From Gammaproteobacteria bacterium (lineage in GTDB: Bacteria; Pseudomonadota; Gammaproteobacteria; Nitrosococcales; Methylophagaceae): a stretch of DNA of 64,000 nt. The translations under genes were made by a program, and so were the position numbers. Location: positions 1-64,000 of the forward strand of contig JAQWIT010000008.1 in assembly GCA_029248745.1 (NCBI GenBank), written 5' to 3'. The notes under the pieces were generated by a model, which saw only the letters and a list, made by a program, of their open reading frames with translations, was not told the origin of the DNA and searched no databases. Below, piece after piece: positions 30,574-41,045 of the stretch (position 1 is its first letter; each line of letters opens with the position of its first letter).

Positions 30574-31059
30574 TTATTTTCGCTGATAAACCATGAAGCT
30601 ATAAGGATATTCATTGTTATCATCAGCCGGGTGTTTCTCTTCTGATACACATCGCCATTCATCTTTATTCCATTCAGGAAACCAAGTGTCTCCGGCTAAA
30701 GTGGCATGTACTTGTGTCAGATAAATGATATCGACCATGGGTAAGCATTGCTCATACAACGATGATCCGCCCATAATCATTGCCTCTTCTGCATCCTGGC
30801 AAGCTTGTAAAGCCTCTGCTATTGAATATGTGACAATACACCCCTCTACTTGATACTGCGTATCAGAGGTAATAATTATATTATCTCTGCCTGGCAAAGG
30901 GCGCCCAATTGATTCATGTGTTTTTCGCCCCATAATAATTGGCTTACCAATGGTAGTATGTCTAAAATATTGTAAATCTGCAGATAATCGCCAAGGTAAA
31001 TCATTATTTTTACCAATTAATCCTGCTTCGTCTGTTGCTACAATAAGTGATAATTTCAT
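30574..31059 (-). CDS. folA: Dihydrofolate reductase
   Basis: MKLSLIVATDEAGLIGKNNDLPWRLSADLQYFR; IMGRKTHESIGRPLPGR; start moved to 31059 (161 aa). Confidence 0.93.
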   Translation of the reverse strand: MKLSLIVATDEAGLIGKNNDLPWRLSADLQYFRHTTIGKPIIMGRKTHESIGRPLPGRDNIIITSDTQYQVEGCIVTYSIAEALQACQDAEEAMIMGGSSLYEQCLPMVDIIYLTQVHATLAGDTWFPEWNKDEWRCVSEEKHPADDNNEYPYSFMVYQRK

Positions 31060-31150
31060 CAATTTGTCCCGTTCTTGATGCGCATAGAATACCACCAGAT
31101 GTATGAAGGATAAGATCTGTATAAATAGACTGATAAAGAAACGAACAAAC

Positions 31151-31288
31151 TGTTGATAACTTTTCCTGTGGATAACTAGGTAACTTATACACAATTAGTC
31201 AGACAATTTAAGGGATCATTATCCACAAGATGATACTATTTAAATCACTGAAACTGCATCATTAATTAAGTTTATCCCCTTATCCACA
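31151..31288. promoter_or_regulatory. Cluster of DnaA-box-like 9-mers between folA and priA
   Basis: TGTTGATAA 31151-31159, TGTGGATAA 31167-31175, TTATACACA 31185-31193, TTATCCACA 31219-31227, TTATCCACA 31280-31288; AT-rich 31313-31343. Confidence 0.6.
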
Positions 31289-31344
31289 GGCATTAATCAT
31301 CAACAACAAACATCTTTTAAATAAATACTATTTATTATTAATCT

Positions 31345-33522
31345 ATGCCGCGTATTGCTGAAATTGCTATTGCCTGTCCTTTAAGACAAACATTCGATTA
31401 TTTAATTGAATCGGATTTTGCTGATATTCAAGTTGGCTATCGGGTGAAAATACCCTTTGGATCCCGTGAAGTTATAGGCTTTGTTATCGCAATTAAGGAA
31501 ACAACAACTCAAAAGGTAAAAGCAATAACGCACTGTTTTGAACAAGAACCCGTCATTACACATGAACTCGCTCAATTAATTCAATGGACCAGTGATTATT
31601 ATCACCACCCCATTGGTGATTGCTATCAAGTTGCTTTACCCAAAAAAATACGATTAGGTGGTGACAATAAACTAAAAACCGTGTCCTCATGGTCTCTGTC
31701 AAAAAATGATTTACCGGATAAATTTTTAGGGGAAAAACAACAAGCGATTGTTGATTTACTATTACAATCAGTCAATAAAACCTTACTTCAAACGCAGATT
31801 TATGAACAATTAGGTTCTTGTCTTAGTACGCTTAACCGTTTAGCTGAGTTGGGGGTGATCACTACTTCAGAATCGGTTAAAGGACCTTTTATTAACCAGC
31901 TCCCAGATCCCTTTAAAAAACTTAATAGTGAGCAGTCACATACTGTAAAAACTATATGTGATAATAGTGATTCATTTGATGTTAGTTTAATTCAAGGTAT
32001 TACAGGAAGTGGTAAAACAGAGGTTTATATTCAATTAGCGGAAAAAATGCTTGCAAAAAAACGGCAAGTGTTGGTTTTGATTCCAGAGATTGGATTAACC
32101 TATCAAATTGTTGCCCGTTTTAAATCACATTTGTCGGCAAAGATCGTCGTTATTAACTCTTCGATGAATGAAACCGATCGCCACCAAGCTTGGTTATTAG
32201 CCAATAAAGGTTATGCCGATATTGTGATAGGTACCCGTTCTGCTGTGTTTACGCCTCTGGCAGATTTAGGACTTATTATCATTGATGAGGAGCATGATAG
32301 TTCTTACAAGCAACGAGATAGTCTACGTTACCATGCTCGTAATGTTGCATTAATAAGAGCAAAGCAGGCTAATATCCCCATTGTTTTAGGTAGTGCGACA
32401 CCTTCGCTAGAATCGTTTTACCATGCACAAGCACAACGGTATCGTTTGTTATCGATGACAAAGCGTGCAACAGGGGCTGTATTGCCACAGGTTAAGTTAA
32501 TTGATAGTGAAGGTCCTCATGCTAGCAATGGCTTATCTTCAATCCTTTATAAAGCTATAGAGGCTGAATTAGCGAAAGATAACCAAGTTCTATTATTCAT
32601 TAATAAACGGGGTTATGCCCCCGTTCTTATGTGTCATGATTGTGATTGGCAGGCAGTCTGTCCTAATTGTGATGCCAAAATGATTGTGCATCAGGGACGT
32701 TATCAACTACGTTGTCATCACTGTGGTTTTAATCAACCTCTGATTCATACTTGCCCTGATTGTGAATCCAGTGATTTAGGCCATTATGGCGCAGGAACAG
32801 AACAGATTGAGCATAGTCTTCAAATGTTATTTCCTTCTGTGCCAGTTTTACGTGTTGATCGAGATAGTATTCAACAGCTGGGGGCCTTTTCTGCACTGGT
32901 CAATGAGATTCAACAAGGGGGTGCGAAAATATTAGTGGGCACCCAAATGTTGGCAAAAGGACATGATTTTCATGATGTCACTTTGGTTGGGGTATTAGAT
33001 GCGGATCATGGTTTGTTCAGCGCAGACTTTCGTGCAATAGAAAATTTGGCACAACTCATTATTCAAGTCACTGGACGTGCAGGAAGAGGGGAAAAAGCTG
33101 GGCGTGTTTTCATTCAGACAAGTCAAATAGAGCACCCTTTCTGGAAAAAACTACTGAGTCATAATTACCATGCTATTGCACAAGATTTACTGACAGAACG
33201 AGAAATGAGTGCTATGCCGCCTATCGGTTCTTTATGTGTTATTCGTGCAAGAGCCAAAGAACAATCGTTATCACTGGCTTTTTTAACAGAAGTGGCAGTG
33301 TTACTCAATCAGGCCAATCAACAGGGTGTTTTGGTATTAGGCCCGGTACCTGCGATGATGGAAAAACGGGCGGGATATTTCCGTGCTCAATTATTATTAA
33401 CAACACAACAACGTAAAGTCTTACATCAGTTACTAGACCATACCTTACCCGCTATTTCAGCTTTGAAAAGCAGCCGAAAAGTGAAGTGGTCAATTGATAT
33501 TGATCCGATGGATTTAATGTAA
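31345..33522 (+). CDS. priA: Primosomal protein N' (PriA helicase)
   Basis: GITGSGKTEVYIQL; IIDEEHDSSYKQ; zinc-binding CHDCDWQAVCPNCDAKM; QVTGRAGRGEKAG. Confidence 0.96.
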   Translation: MPRIAEIAIACPLRQTFDYLIESDFADIQVGYRVKIPFGSREVIGFVIAIKETTTQKVKAITHCFEQEPVITHELAQLIQWTSDYYHHPIGDCYQVALPKKIRLGGDNKLKTVSSWSLSKNDLPDKFLGEKQQAIVDLLLQSVNKTLLQTQIYEQLGSCLSTLNRLAELGVITTSESVKGPFINQLPDPFKKLNSEQSHTVKTICDNSDSFDVSLIQGITGSGKTEVYIQLAEKMLAKKRQVLVLIPEIGLTYQIVARFKSHLSAKIVVINSSMNETDRHQAWLLANKGYADIVIGTRSAVFTPLADLGLIIIDEEHDSSYKQRDSLRYHARNVALIRAKQANIPIVLGSATPSLESFYHAQAQRYRLLSMTKRATGAVLPQVKLIDSEGPHASNGLSSILYKAIEAELAKDNQVLLFINKRGYAPVLMCHDCDWQAVCPNCDAKMIVHQGRYQLRCHHCGFNQPLIHTCPDCESSDLGHYGAGTEQIEHSLQMLFPSVPVLRVDRDSIQQLGAFSALVNEIQQGGAKILVGTQMLAKGHDFHDVTLVGVLDADHGLFSADFRAIENLAQLIIQVTGRAGRGEKAGRVFIQTSQIEHPFWKKLLSHNYHAIAQDLLTEREMSAMPPIGSLCVIRARAKEQSLSLAFLTEVAVLLNQANQQGVLVLGPVPAMMEKRAGYFRAQLLLTTQQRKVLHQLLDHTLPAISALKSSRKVKWSIDIDPMDLM

Positions 33523-33594
33523 TCATTTTTGCCTAAAACCCTGATGTGTGCCAAGTTGACTTGTCGCATCACTAATGCTGTTTAACCCACTAAT

Positions 33595-34765
33595 TTATGT
33601 TGCTTCACGCAGACTATAGTTATTCTCTTCTGCAAGTTCCCACGTCTGAGAAAAAGCACTTACCATTTTATCTTTGTGTTTTTGGTGAATGTCTTCTAAG
33701 GGCCATTGTTGACCACTGCGGTTTTGAACCCATTCGAAATAACTAAGGGTGACACCACCTGCATCGGCAAGGACATCGGGTATCACTTCAATATTCTTCT
33801 TAAAGAGAACTTCATCAGTTTCAAATAAAAAAAGACCATTGGCTATTTCGACAATGGCTTTGGCTTTAATGTTACTGACGTCGTCTTTGGTAATGACCCT
33901 ACGAGGGTGGCCGGGATTAAAATATCAACATCGAGTTCAAGTAATTTGGCATTGGTAATGGATGTGTGGTTAATGATCTCACAAATAGACCCATTACAAT
34001 AAACGGCACGTATTTGGCGAGATCTTTGTTTTTCTTACCATAGGCTGTCGATATGGAACCCGGTTGTTGAATAGAACCCACCTTTCGAATCGCTAATAGC
34101 GACAATTTTACGGCCCACTTTTTCAAGTGATTTGACAATATGGTAGACACCATTACCACACCCTTGTATGACGACAGTTAGCTCATTAGGTGACCAGCCC
34201 ATTTCTCTAACCAGTTCTAATGTGCAAAGGTAAGCGCCACGTCCGGTCGCATCATCCCTAGCCAAACTCAATTGGTTTTCCAGTAATTACATCAGGGCTA
34301 TGTTCGCGTTTTATTGATTCATATTCATCTAACATCCATGTCATAATTAAAGCATTGGTGTCGACGTCTCGTACTGGTATATCTCGGTGTGGGCCAACAA
34401 AGTTAATCATAGATCGCATATAAGCTCGGGAGCGTCGTTCCAATTTCATTGCGGAAAGTTGTTTTAGGTCAACAGTAATACCGCCTTTCCCGCCGCCAAA
34501 AGGAAGGTTTACGACAGCACATCTAACCGTCATCCATAATGCGAGCGCTTGTACGTTTATCTCTATTCACGTTTGGGTGAAAGCGAATGCCGCCTCTGGC
34601 TGGGGCGTGAGTATTGTATATCTGCAACGGTAAGCAGGGAAGTATTGTTTGCTGCCATCGTCCATGCGAATGCGCAGGCTAACGGACATTATTTCTTTCG
34701 GGTGGCTAAAGCATATGAATATATGCTGTTAATCAATGATGTGTTCCACAAGTGGATCAGTTAAA
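33595..34765 (-). pseudogene. Glu/Leu/Phe/Val dehydrogenase (glutamate dehydrogenase-like) pseudogene, multiple frameshifts
   Basis: Minus-strand pieces in different frames: ARGGIRFHPNVNRD, LWMTVRCAVVNLPFGGGKGGI, NFVGPHRDIPVRDVDTN, VVIQGCGNGVYH, MIPDVLADAGGVTLSYFEWVQN. Confidence 0.9.
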
Positions 34766-34803
34766 ATGACGCGATAACATTTCCCTATTGAAGGCTTTAC
34801 CCG

Positions 34804-36564
34804 TTGAAAGAACAGCTTAGACAGATTATCAAAACCGCATTGACGCAGCTTATTAGCCAAAAAAGTTTGCCTGAGCTTGTATTACCAGAGATACAAATCG
34901 ATCGCACAAAGGATAAATCTCACGGTGATTTTGCTTGTAATATCGCGATGATGTTGGCCCGTCAGGCTAAGATGAATCCGAGACAAATAGCCACATTGTT
35001 GATTGAAGAGTTACCAGAAACAAAGTTTATTACGCAGGTTGATATTGCTGGCCCTGGTTTCATTAATTTCACTTTATCTGCCGATGCAGCACAAGAAATT
35101 GTAAAAACGGTTTTACAAGCAGGTGAGCAATTTGGCCAAAGTCAATTAGGGGCAGGTAAATCTGTTCAAGTTGAGTTCGTATCAGCTAATCCAACAGGGC
35201 CACTCCACGTTGGTCATGGTCGTGGCGCGGCTTATGGTTCTGCTGTTAGTAATTTGTTGTCTACTGCGGGCTTTAAGGTTCATCGTGAATATTACGTTAA
35301 TGATGCCGGCCGCCAAATGGATATTTTAGCGACCAGTGTTTGGTTACGTTATCTTGAAGCTTGTGGCGAAAAATTAGTATTCCCAAGTAATGGTTACAAG
35401 GGCGATTATGTTCTAACTATTGCCAATGATATAAAAACAGAACAGGGCGATACTTTCGTCAAAGCTGTTGCTGACGTTTTTGAAAGTGTGGCGGCAGATG
35501 AACCCGCCGGTGGCGATAAAGAACAACATATCGATGATTTGATTGCTAAAGCACAAGATTTATTAGGTGATGAGGCTTATCGACAAGTATTTGACGCTGG
35601 TCTTCAATCTATTTTGTCTGAGATTCGCCAAGACTTATCTGACTTTGGGACTGATTATGAGGAATGGTTTTCGGAACGTTCATTGATGGAAATGGGTGTG
35701 GTGGATAAAGTCATTACTCAGTTGAAAGCGGTTGACATGCTTTACGAACAAGGTGGTGCTTGGTGGTTTAGGTCAACGCAATTCGGTGATGAAAAAGATC
35801 GTGTAGTGGTGCGAAATAATGGCCAAACAACCTATTTTGCATCAGATATAGCCTATCACTTGAATAAATACCAACGCGGTTTTGATACCGTCATTGATAT
35901 TTGGGGTTCAGATCACCATGGTTATATCCCACGTGTTAAAGCATCTTTAGCTGCAGCAGGTGAAGATGTTGAACGCTTGAAAGTATTATTAGTGCAGTTT
36001 GCAGTGCTTTATCGTGGCAGTGAAAAAGTGGCTATGTCCACTCGTAGTGGTCAGTTTGTGACATTACGTGAGTTAAGAGAAGAAGTGGGTAAAGACGCAG
36101 CGCGTTTTTTCTATGTGTTGCGTAGTGCCGATCAGCATATGGATTTTGATCTGGAATTGGCTAAATCTCAAAGCAACGATAATCCGGTTTATTATGTGCA
36201 ATATGCTCATGCCCGTGTGTGCAGTGTGTTTAGGGAGTTGTCAGAGCGCGGTTTGGCTTGGGATAAAGCAGAAGGTGAGCAAGCATTGTCACGATTAACG
36301 GAAGAACATGAACAAGCCATCATGTCGATGCTATCGCGTTACCCAGAAGTAATAAATTCAGCAGCAGTTAACTATACGCCGCATCTATTAGCGCATTACT
36401 TAATGGATCTCGCTCGTGATTTCCATACTTACTACAATGCCCACCAATTTATTGTTGATGATCATGGATTGAGCCAAGCGCGTTTGACGTTGATTACGGC
36501 TGTCAAACAAGTGATTTCAAATGGTTTAGGCGTGTTAGGTGTGTCTGCACCGGGGACAATGTAA
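34804..36564 (+). CDS. argS: Arginyl-tRNA synthetase
   Basis: [57 protein letters not shown] start. Confidence 0.96.
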   Translation: MKEQLRQIIKTALTQLISQKSLPELVLPEIQIDRTKDKSHGDFACNIAMMLARQAKMNPRQIATLLIEELPETKFITQVDIAGPGFINFTLSADAAQEIVKTVLQAGEQFGQSQLGAGKSVQVEFVSANPTGPLHVGHGRGAAYGSAVSNLLSTAGFKVHREYYVNDAGRQMDILATSVWLRYLEACGEKLVFPSNGYKGDYVLTIANDIKTEQGDTFVKAVADVFESVAADEPAGGDKEQHIDDLIAKAQDLLGDEAYRQVFDAGLQSILSEIRQDLSDFGTDYEEWFSERSLMEMGVVDKVITQLKAVDMLYEQGGAWWFRSTQFGDEKDRVVVRNNGQTTYFASDIAYHLNKYQRGFDTVIDIWGSDHHGYIPRVKASLAAAGEDVERLKVLLVQFAVLYRGSEKVAMSTRSGQFVTLRELREEVGKDAARFFYVLRSADQHMDFDLELAKSQSNDNPVYYVQYAHARVCSVFRELSERGLAWDKAEGEQALSRLTEEHEQAIMSMLSRYPEVINSAAVNYTPHLLAHYLMDLARDFHTYYNAHQFIVDDHGLSQARLTLITAVKQVISNGLGVLGVSAPGTM

Positions 36565-37125
36565 ATGGCGACAAAACGCAGAAATAGGCGTAAACAGCCA
36601 GAGAAGAAAGGGCTACCCATTGCAGCGATGTTGATCAGTTTTGCTGTTGGGGCTTTTATGATGTTTTTATTGCATCACAAAGATAATGTGCCTGTTGATA
36701 ATATGGCAGAACCGCGAGAAAAAGTCGCTGAAAAATCAGTGTCTGATACCATTGAGCCGACCTTTGATTTTTATGACATTTTGCCGGAAATGGAAGTCAA
36801 AGTAGACAAGCCAAAAGTCCCAGTGAAAAAGCCAGTAGCATCAAAAGAGCAAAAGAAAACAGCAGCGATTAAAAAGAACGAAAGCATCAGTTATTTAATT
36901 CAAGTGGGCTCGTTCAAAAATGCAGCTGATGCTGATGGTTTCAAAGCAAGAGTCGCTTTGCTGGGTATTGAATCTAAGGTCCAAACAGTGACGATTGATA
37001 ACAGTGAAACCTGGCACCGAGTATTGATTGGTCCAATTGTTGGTCGTGATAAAGCAGATAGTATTCAGCAGCGACTTAAGAAAAATAAATTTGATTCATT
37101 TTTACTGCGTACAAGACGTAGTTAA
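36565..37125 (+). CDS. SPOR domain membrane protein
   Basis: N-terminal TM; SYLIQVGSFKNAADADGFKARVALLGIESKVQ. Confidence 0.88.
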   Translation: MATKRRNRRKQPEKKGLPIAAMLISFAVGAFMMFLLHHKDNVPVDNMAEPREKVAEKSVSDTIEPTFDFYDILPEMEVKVDKPKVPVKKPVASKEQKKTAAIKKNESISYLIQVGSFKNAADADGFKARVALLGIESKVQTVTIDNSETWHRVLIGPIVGRDKADSIQQRLKKNKFDSFLLRTRRS

Positions 37126-37196
37126 GGCAGCCATATTGCGGTATGCTTAAGGATTGAGGATTCATTTTATCTCCACATTGGGGGTTGAGGCAAAAG

Positions 37197-38471
37197 ATGG
37201 CTGAAAGCAATGATGTTTGTGTTTTTCATGAAGTAGCTAGTCCGTTTTGTGGCATTGCTTCTGATGATTTAACAATCGAAGTGTCAGGTCAGACCGTTTC
37301 AGTGATAGAAAACGGCGATGCGATCACCAAAAAGGGATTTGAAACCCAAATTACAGATACAGAGCCTCGTATTGATGGCCAAGAGGTCTCGTTAGAAGAA
37401 GCCATTGCTAAAGCAGCTGATATTGTGAATGCCAGCCAGCAACCCGTTATTGGCGGCATGGCTTCCGATATCAATGGCATTCGTGCTGCCATGGCTTTGG
37501 CAGATAAAACGGGTGCAACTGTAGATAGTATGGATTCTGATTCAGCCTTCCGTAATTTGCTGGTGTTACAGGATACCGGTTGGATGACCACGACATTAAC
37601 TGAAGTCAGAAATCGGGTTGATTTATTGCTGGTTGTTGGCAGTGATATTGAAGCAGATTATCCCCGTTTTTATGAGCGGATGGTCTGGAACGAAGTATCG
37701 CTATTTGATCAGGATACATCTTCACGTGATGTCATTTACCTCGGCAAGGCACCATCTGGTGATACTTCAACGTCGCCTAATGGACAAAAAGCACAAGTAT
37801 TAGCTTGCGATGATAATGATTTACCAGAAGTGTTATCAGTATTGCGGGCTTTAGTGAATGGCAAAGTGATTCAAGCTGAACAAGTCGGTGGTTTAACGCT
37901 AGTTGACTTGACAGACTTGGCTGAAAAACTGAAACAAGCTGCTTATTCAGTAGTGGCTTGGGCTTCTGGTTCAATGCAATTTGATCATGCCGAAGTCAGC
38001 ATACAAATGCTGAATGAAATGATTAAAGATCTGAATGAAACGACACGATCTAGCGGTTTACCATTGGGCGGTAAAGAAGGCAGTACTTCAGTGTATAACG
38101 TGTCTTCATGGCAATCAGGTTATCCGATGAGGACCAGTTTTAATCGCGGTTACCCAGATTACGATCCCTACCTGTTCGATAGTAAAAGCATGCTGGCCAA
38201 TGGCGAAGCAGATAGCCTGGTCTGGGTATCGAGTTTTAATGTCGATCGGACGCCACCTGAAACTGGTGCCCCAACCGTGGTGATTGGCCGTTCTGGGATG
38301 ACTTTTGATCAGGAGCCGGCGGTCTTTATTCCTGTCGGTGTGCCAGGTATTGATCATGCTGGTCGAAGCTTCCGTGGCGATAGTTCTGTGGCAGTGCCAC
38401 TACGAAAATTACGTGACAGTGGTTTGCCAAGCACCTTTGATGTGCTCAGTGCTATTGAGCAAGCCTTATAG
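37197..38471 (+). CDS. fhcB: Formyltransferase/hydrolase complex subunit FhcB (formylmethanofuran dehydrogenase B homologue)
   Basis: FHEVASPFCGIASDDLTIEV; operon order B-A-D-C. Confidence 0.9.
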   Translation: MAESNDVCVFHEVASPFCGIASDDLTIEVSGQTVSVIENGDAITKKGFETQITDTEPRIDGQEVSLEEAIAKAADIVNASQQPVIGGMASDINGIRAAMALADKTGATVDSMDSDSAFRNLLVLQDTGWMTTTLTEVRNRVDLLLVVGSDIEADYPRFYERMVWNEVSLFDQDTSSRDVIYLGKAPSGDTSTSPNGQKAQVLACDDNDLPEVLSVLRALVNGKVIQAEQVGGLTLVDLTDLAEKLKQAAYSVVAWASGSMQFDHAEVSIQMLNEMIKDLNETTRSSGLPLGGKEGSTSVYNVSSWQSGYPMRTSFNRGYPDYDPYLFDSKSMLANGEADSLVWVSSFNVDRTPPETGAPTVVIGRSGMTFDQEPAVFIPVGVPGIDHAGRSFRGDSSVAVPLRKLRDSGLPSTFDVLSAIEQAL

Positions 38472-38484
38472 AGGGATCGCAAAC

Positions 38485-40152
38485 ATGTTAACGAAATTAA
38501 CAGGTGGCCGAATTATTGATCCTTCACAGGGTATCAATGACAAAGTCGGTGACCTTTATATCCAAGATGGCCGGATTATTGATCCTCCTAGTGATGCCAA
38601 AATAGATGAGGAAATTAACCTCAGGGGCAAGATAGTGATGGCAGGTGCAATCGATATGCATACTCATATTGGAGGCGGTAAGGTCAATATAGCCCGGACG
38701 ATGCTGCCCGAAGATCATGCAGCCGATGTCATCGCGCGAACGGAGTTAATGCGCTCTGGTTGTGGCCATGCTGCTCCGAGTACACTTTCTGCTGGATACC
38801 GTTATGCCGAGATGGGCTACACAGCAGGGTTTGAACCGGCAATTTTGCCTGTTAATGCCAGACAAGCCCATATGGAAATGCATGACACGCCCATTATTGA
38901 TAAAGGCGGCTATGTCATGTTGGGCAGTGATGATTTCTTACTTCGTATGATGGCGGCGAATAAAGATCAAGAAGCGATTAATAACTATGTTGCGTGGACG
39001 ATTACCCATAGCCAGGCGGTCGGGGTTAAGGTGGTTAACCCGGGTGGGATTAATGCCTTTAAGTTTAATCAACGTAAATTAGATTTAGATGAAGAAAACG
39101 CCTACTACGGCATCACCCCGCGTGATATTTTGCACCGCCTTGCCCGTGCTGTGAATGAACTGGGCGTGCCACACCCTTTGCATGTCCATGGCTGTAATTT
39201 AGGGGTTCCAGGAAATATGGGCACGACCTTAGACACCATCACGGGCATTGAAGGGTTACCGATGCATATGACCCATATTCAATTCCACAGTTATGGCATA
39301 GAGGGCGATTTCAAATTCTCCTCAGGTGCAGCTGAAATTGCTGAAGCGATTAATGCCAATAAAAATATTACGGTTGATGTCGGCCAAATTTTGTTTGGTC
39401 AAACGGTGACAGCATCAGGTGATAATATGCGTCAACATGCCGGCCATAGCCATGCGCATCCCAATAAATGGGTCAGTATGGATATTGAGTGTGAAGCGGG
39501 TTGTGGTGTGGTGCCATTCAAATACAAAGACCAAAGTTATGTGAATGCCTTGCAGTGGATGATTGGTTTAGAAACCTTTCTGCTCGTGGATGATCCTTGG
39601 CGTATTTTCTTGACCACGGATCACCCAAATGGGGCGCCGTTTACGTCTTATCCTCACTTGATCAGATTATTGATGGATAAAACATTCCGTAATGACATCA
39701 TGTCTAGACTACACCCAGAGGCTCAGGCAGCGAGTCATTTAGCATCGGTTGAGCGAGAATATTCATTGTATGAGATTGCGATTATGACCCGTGCCGGTGC
39801 GGCTAAACTGGTGGGTTTATCTGATCGGGGTCGTTTGTCGAAAGGTGCGGCGGCAGATATTACGGTGTACACCGAACATGAAGATAAAGAGAAGATGTTT
39901 AGTAAACCAGATTATGTGTTTAAAGATGGTCAAATGGTTGTTAAAGATGGCAATTTGATTCATGTTAGTTGGGGGACAACGCATGTGGTTAAACCAGATT
40001 ATGACGAAAGTATTGAGAAAGAACTAAAACCATACTTTGATCGTTTTCATACGATGAAAATGGGTAATCACAAAATCAGTGATGATGAGATTATCGATGA
40101 TGGCCGAGGCAGTTTGACAGTGCAGCCTTTACATGCAGGAGGCCCGATATGA
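38485..40152 (+). CDS. fhcA: Formyltransferase/hydrolase complex subunit FhcA
   Basis: Amidohydrolase VMAGAIDMHTHIGGGKVN; FLTTDHPNGAPFTSYPHLIRLLMDK; ATG at 38485. Confidence 0.93.
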   Translation: MLTKLTGGRIIDPSQGINDKVGDLYIQDGRIIDPPSDAKIDEEINLRGKIVMAGAIDMHTHIGGGKVNIARTMLPEDHAADVIARTELMRSGCGHAAPSTLSAGYRYAEMGYTAGFEPAILPVNARQAHMEMHDTPIIDKGGYVMLGSDDFLLRMMAANKDQEAINNYVAWTITHSQAVGVKVVNPGGINAFKFNQRKLDLDEENAYYGITPRDILHRLARAVNELGVPHPLHVHGCNLGVPGNMGTTLDTITGIEGLPMHMTHIQFHSYGIEGDFKFSSGAAEIAEAINANKNITVDVGQILFGQTVTASGDNMRQHAGHSHAHPNKWVSMDIECEAGCGVVPFKYKDQSYVNALQWMIGLETFLLVDDPWRIFLTTDHPNGAPFTSYPHLIRLLMDKTFRNDIMSRLHPEAQAASHLASVEREYSLYEIAIMTRAGAAKLVGLSDRGRLSKGAAADITVYTEHEDKEKMFSKPDYVFKDGQMVVKDGNLIHVSWGTTHVVKPDYDESIEKELKPYFDRFHTMKMGNHKISDDEIIDDGRGSLTVQPLHAGGPI

Positions 40153-41045
40153 TTATCAATGGTGTTGTGATTGATGAAACCTTTGCTGAAGCCTTTCCGA
40201 TGAAAGGAACGCGGCTGATTATTACAGCGCATAATGCTAAATGGGCGATGATTTCAGCCCAAGCCTTCAGCGGTTTTGCCACGTCAGTCATTGCCTGTGG
40301 TTGTGAAGCGGGTATTGAACGAGAGTTGGATCCGAGTGAAACACCTGATGGCCGACATGGTGTCTCGATATTGATTTTTGCGATGGGTGGAAAAGGCTTG
40401 GCGAAACAAGTCGAAACCCGTGCAGGCCAATGTGTCTTAACCTCACCGACTTCTGCCTTGTTTGCTGGGATAGAAAGTGAAAAACAAATGGCCTTGGGCC
40501 AAAATTTACGTTTCTTTGGTGATGGTTTCCAAATCTCTAAAGTGATTGATGGCAAGCGTTACTGGCGTATTCCGGTGATGGACGGTGAATTTTTAACCGA
40601 AGAAAAAACCGGTGTGGTTGAATCTGTTGGTGGTGGTAACTTCCTCGTGTTGGCAGAATCACAAGGCCAAGCTTTAACTGCCTGTGAAGCTGCGATAGAA
40701 GCGATGAGGCAAATTCCGAATGTGATTATGCCTTTCCCAGGTGGTGTTGTAAGGTCAGGCTCTAAAGTCGGCTCAAAATATAAAGCGTTAAATGCGTCAA
40801 CCAACGATGCGTTTTGTCCGACTCTAAAAGGTCAAACCAAAAGCGATTTATCACCTGAAGTGGAATCGGTGATGGAGATCGTGATTGATGGTCTGACCAA
40901 AGAAGATATTGATGAAGCGATGAAAGTTGGTATTCAAGCGGTGTGTGACTTGGGTTTTGAAAAAGGCATCCGACGCGTTAGTGCAGGTAACTACGGTGGC
41001 AAATTAGGTCCATTCCATTTCCATCTACAGGAGATCATGGCATGA
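40149..41045 (+). CDS. fhcD: Formylmethanofuran--tetrahydromethanopterin N-formyltransferase
   Basis: INGVVIDETFAEAFPMKGTRLIITA; PFPGGVVRSGSKVGSKYK. Confidence 0.95.
   Translation: MIINGVVIDETFAEAFPMKGTRLIITAHNAKWAMISAQAFSGFATSVIACGCEAGIERELDPSETPDGRHGVSILIFAMGGKGLAKQVETRAGQCVLTSPTSALFAGIESEKQMALGQNLRFFGDGFQISKVIDGKRYWRIPVMDGEFLTEEKTGVVESVGGGNFLVLAESQGQALTACEAAIEAMRQIPNVIMPFPGGVVRSGSKVGSKYKALNASTNDAFCPTLKGQTKSDLSPEVESVMEIVIDGLTKEDIDEAMKVGIQAVCDLGFEKGIRRVSAGNYGGKLGPFHFHLQEIMA

Noticed and set aside
31060-31194. N-terminal extension of the folA ORF
   Set aside because: DHFR proper begins MKLSLIVATDEAG; the extension overlaps the DnaA-box region and is not DHFR-like.
34549-34764. 71-aa plus-strand ORF near argS
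   Set aside because: Antisense to the decayed glutamate dehydrogenase; no independent support.
38305-38484. N-terminal extension of the fhcA ORF
   Set aside because: Overlaps the fhcB 3' end; FhcA homology begins at ATG 38485.
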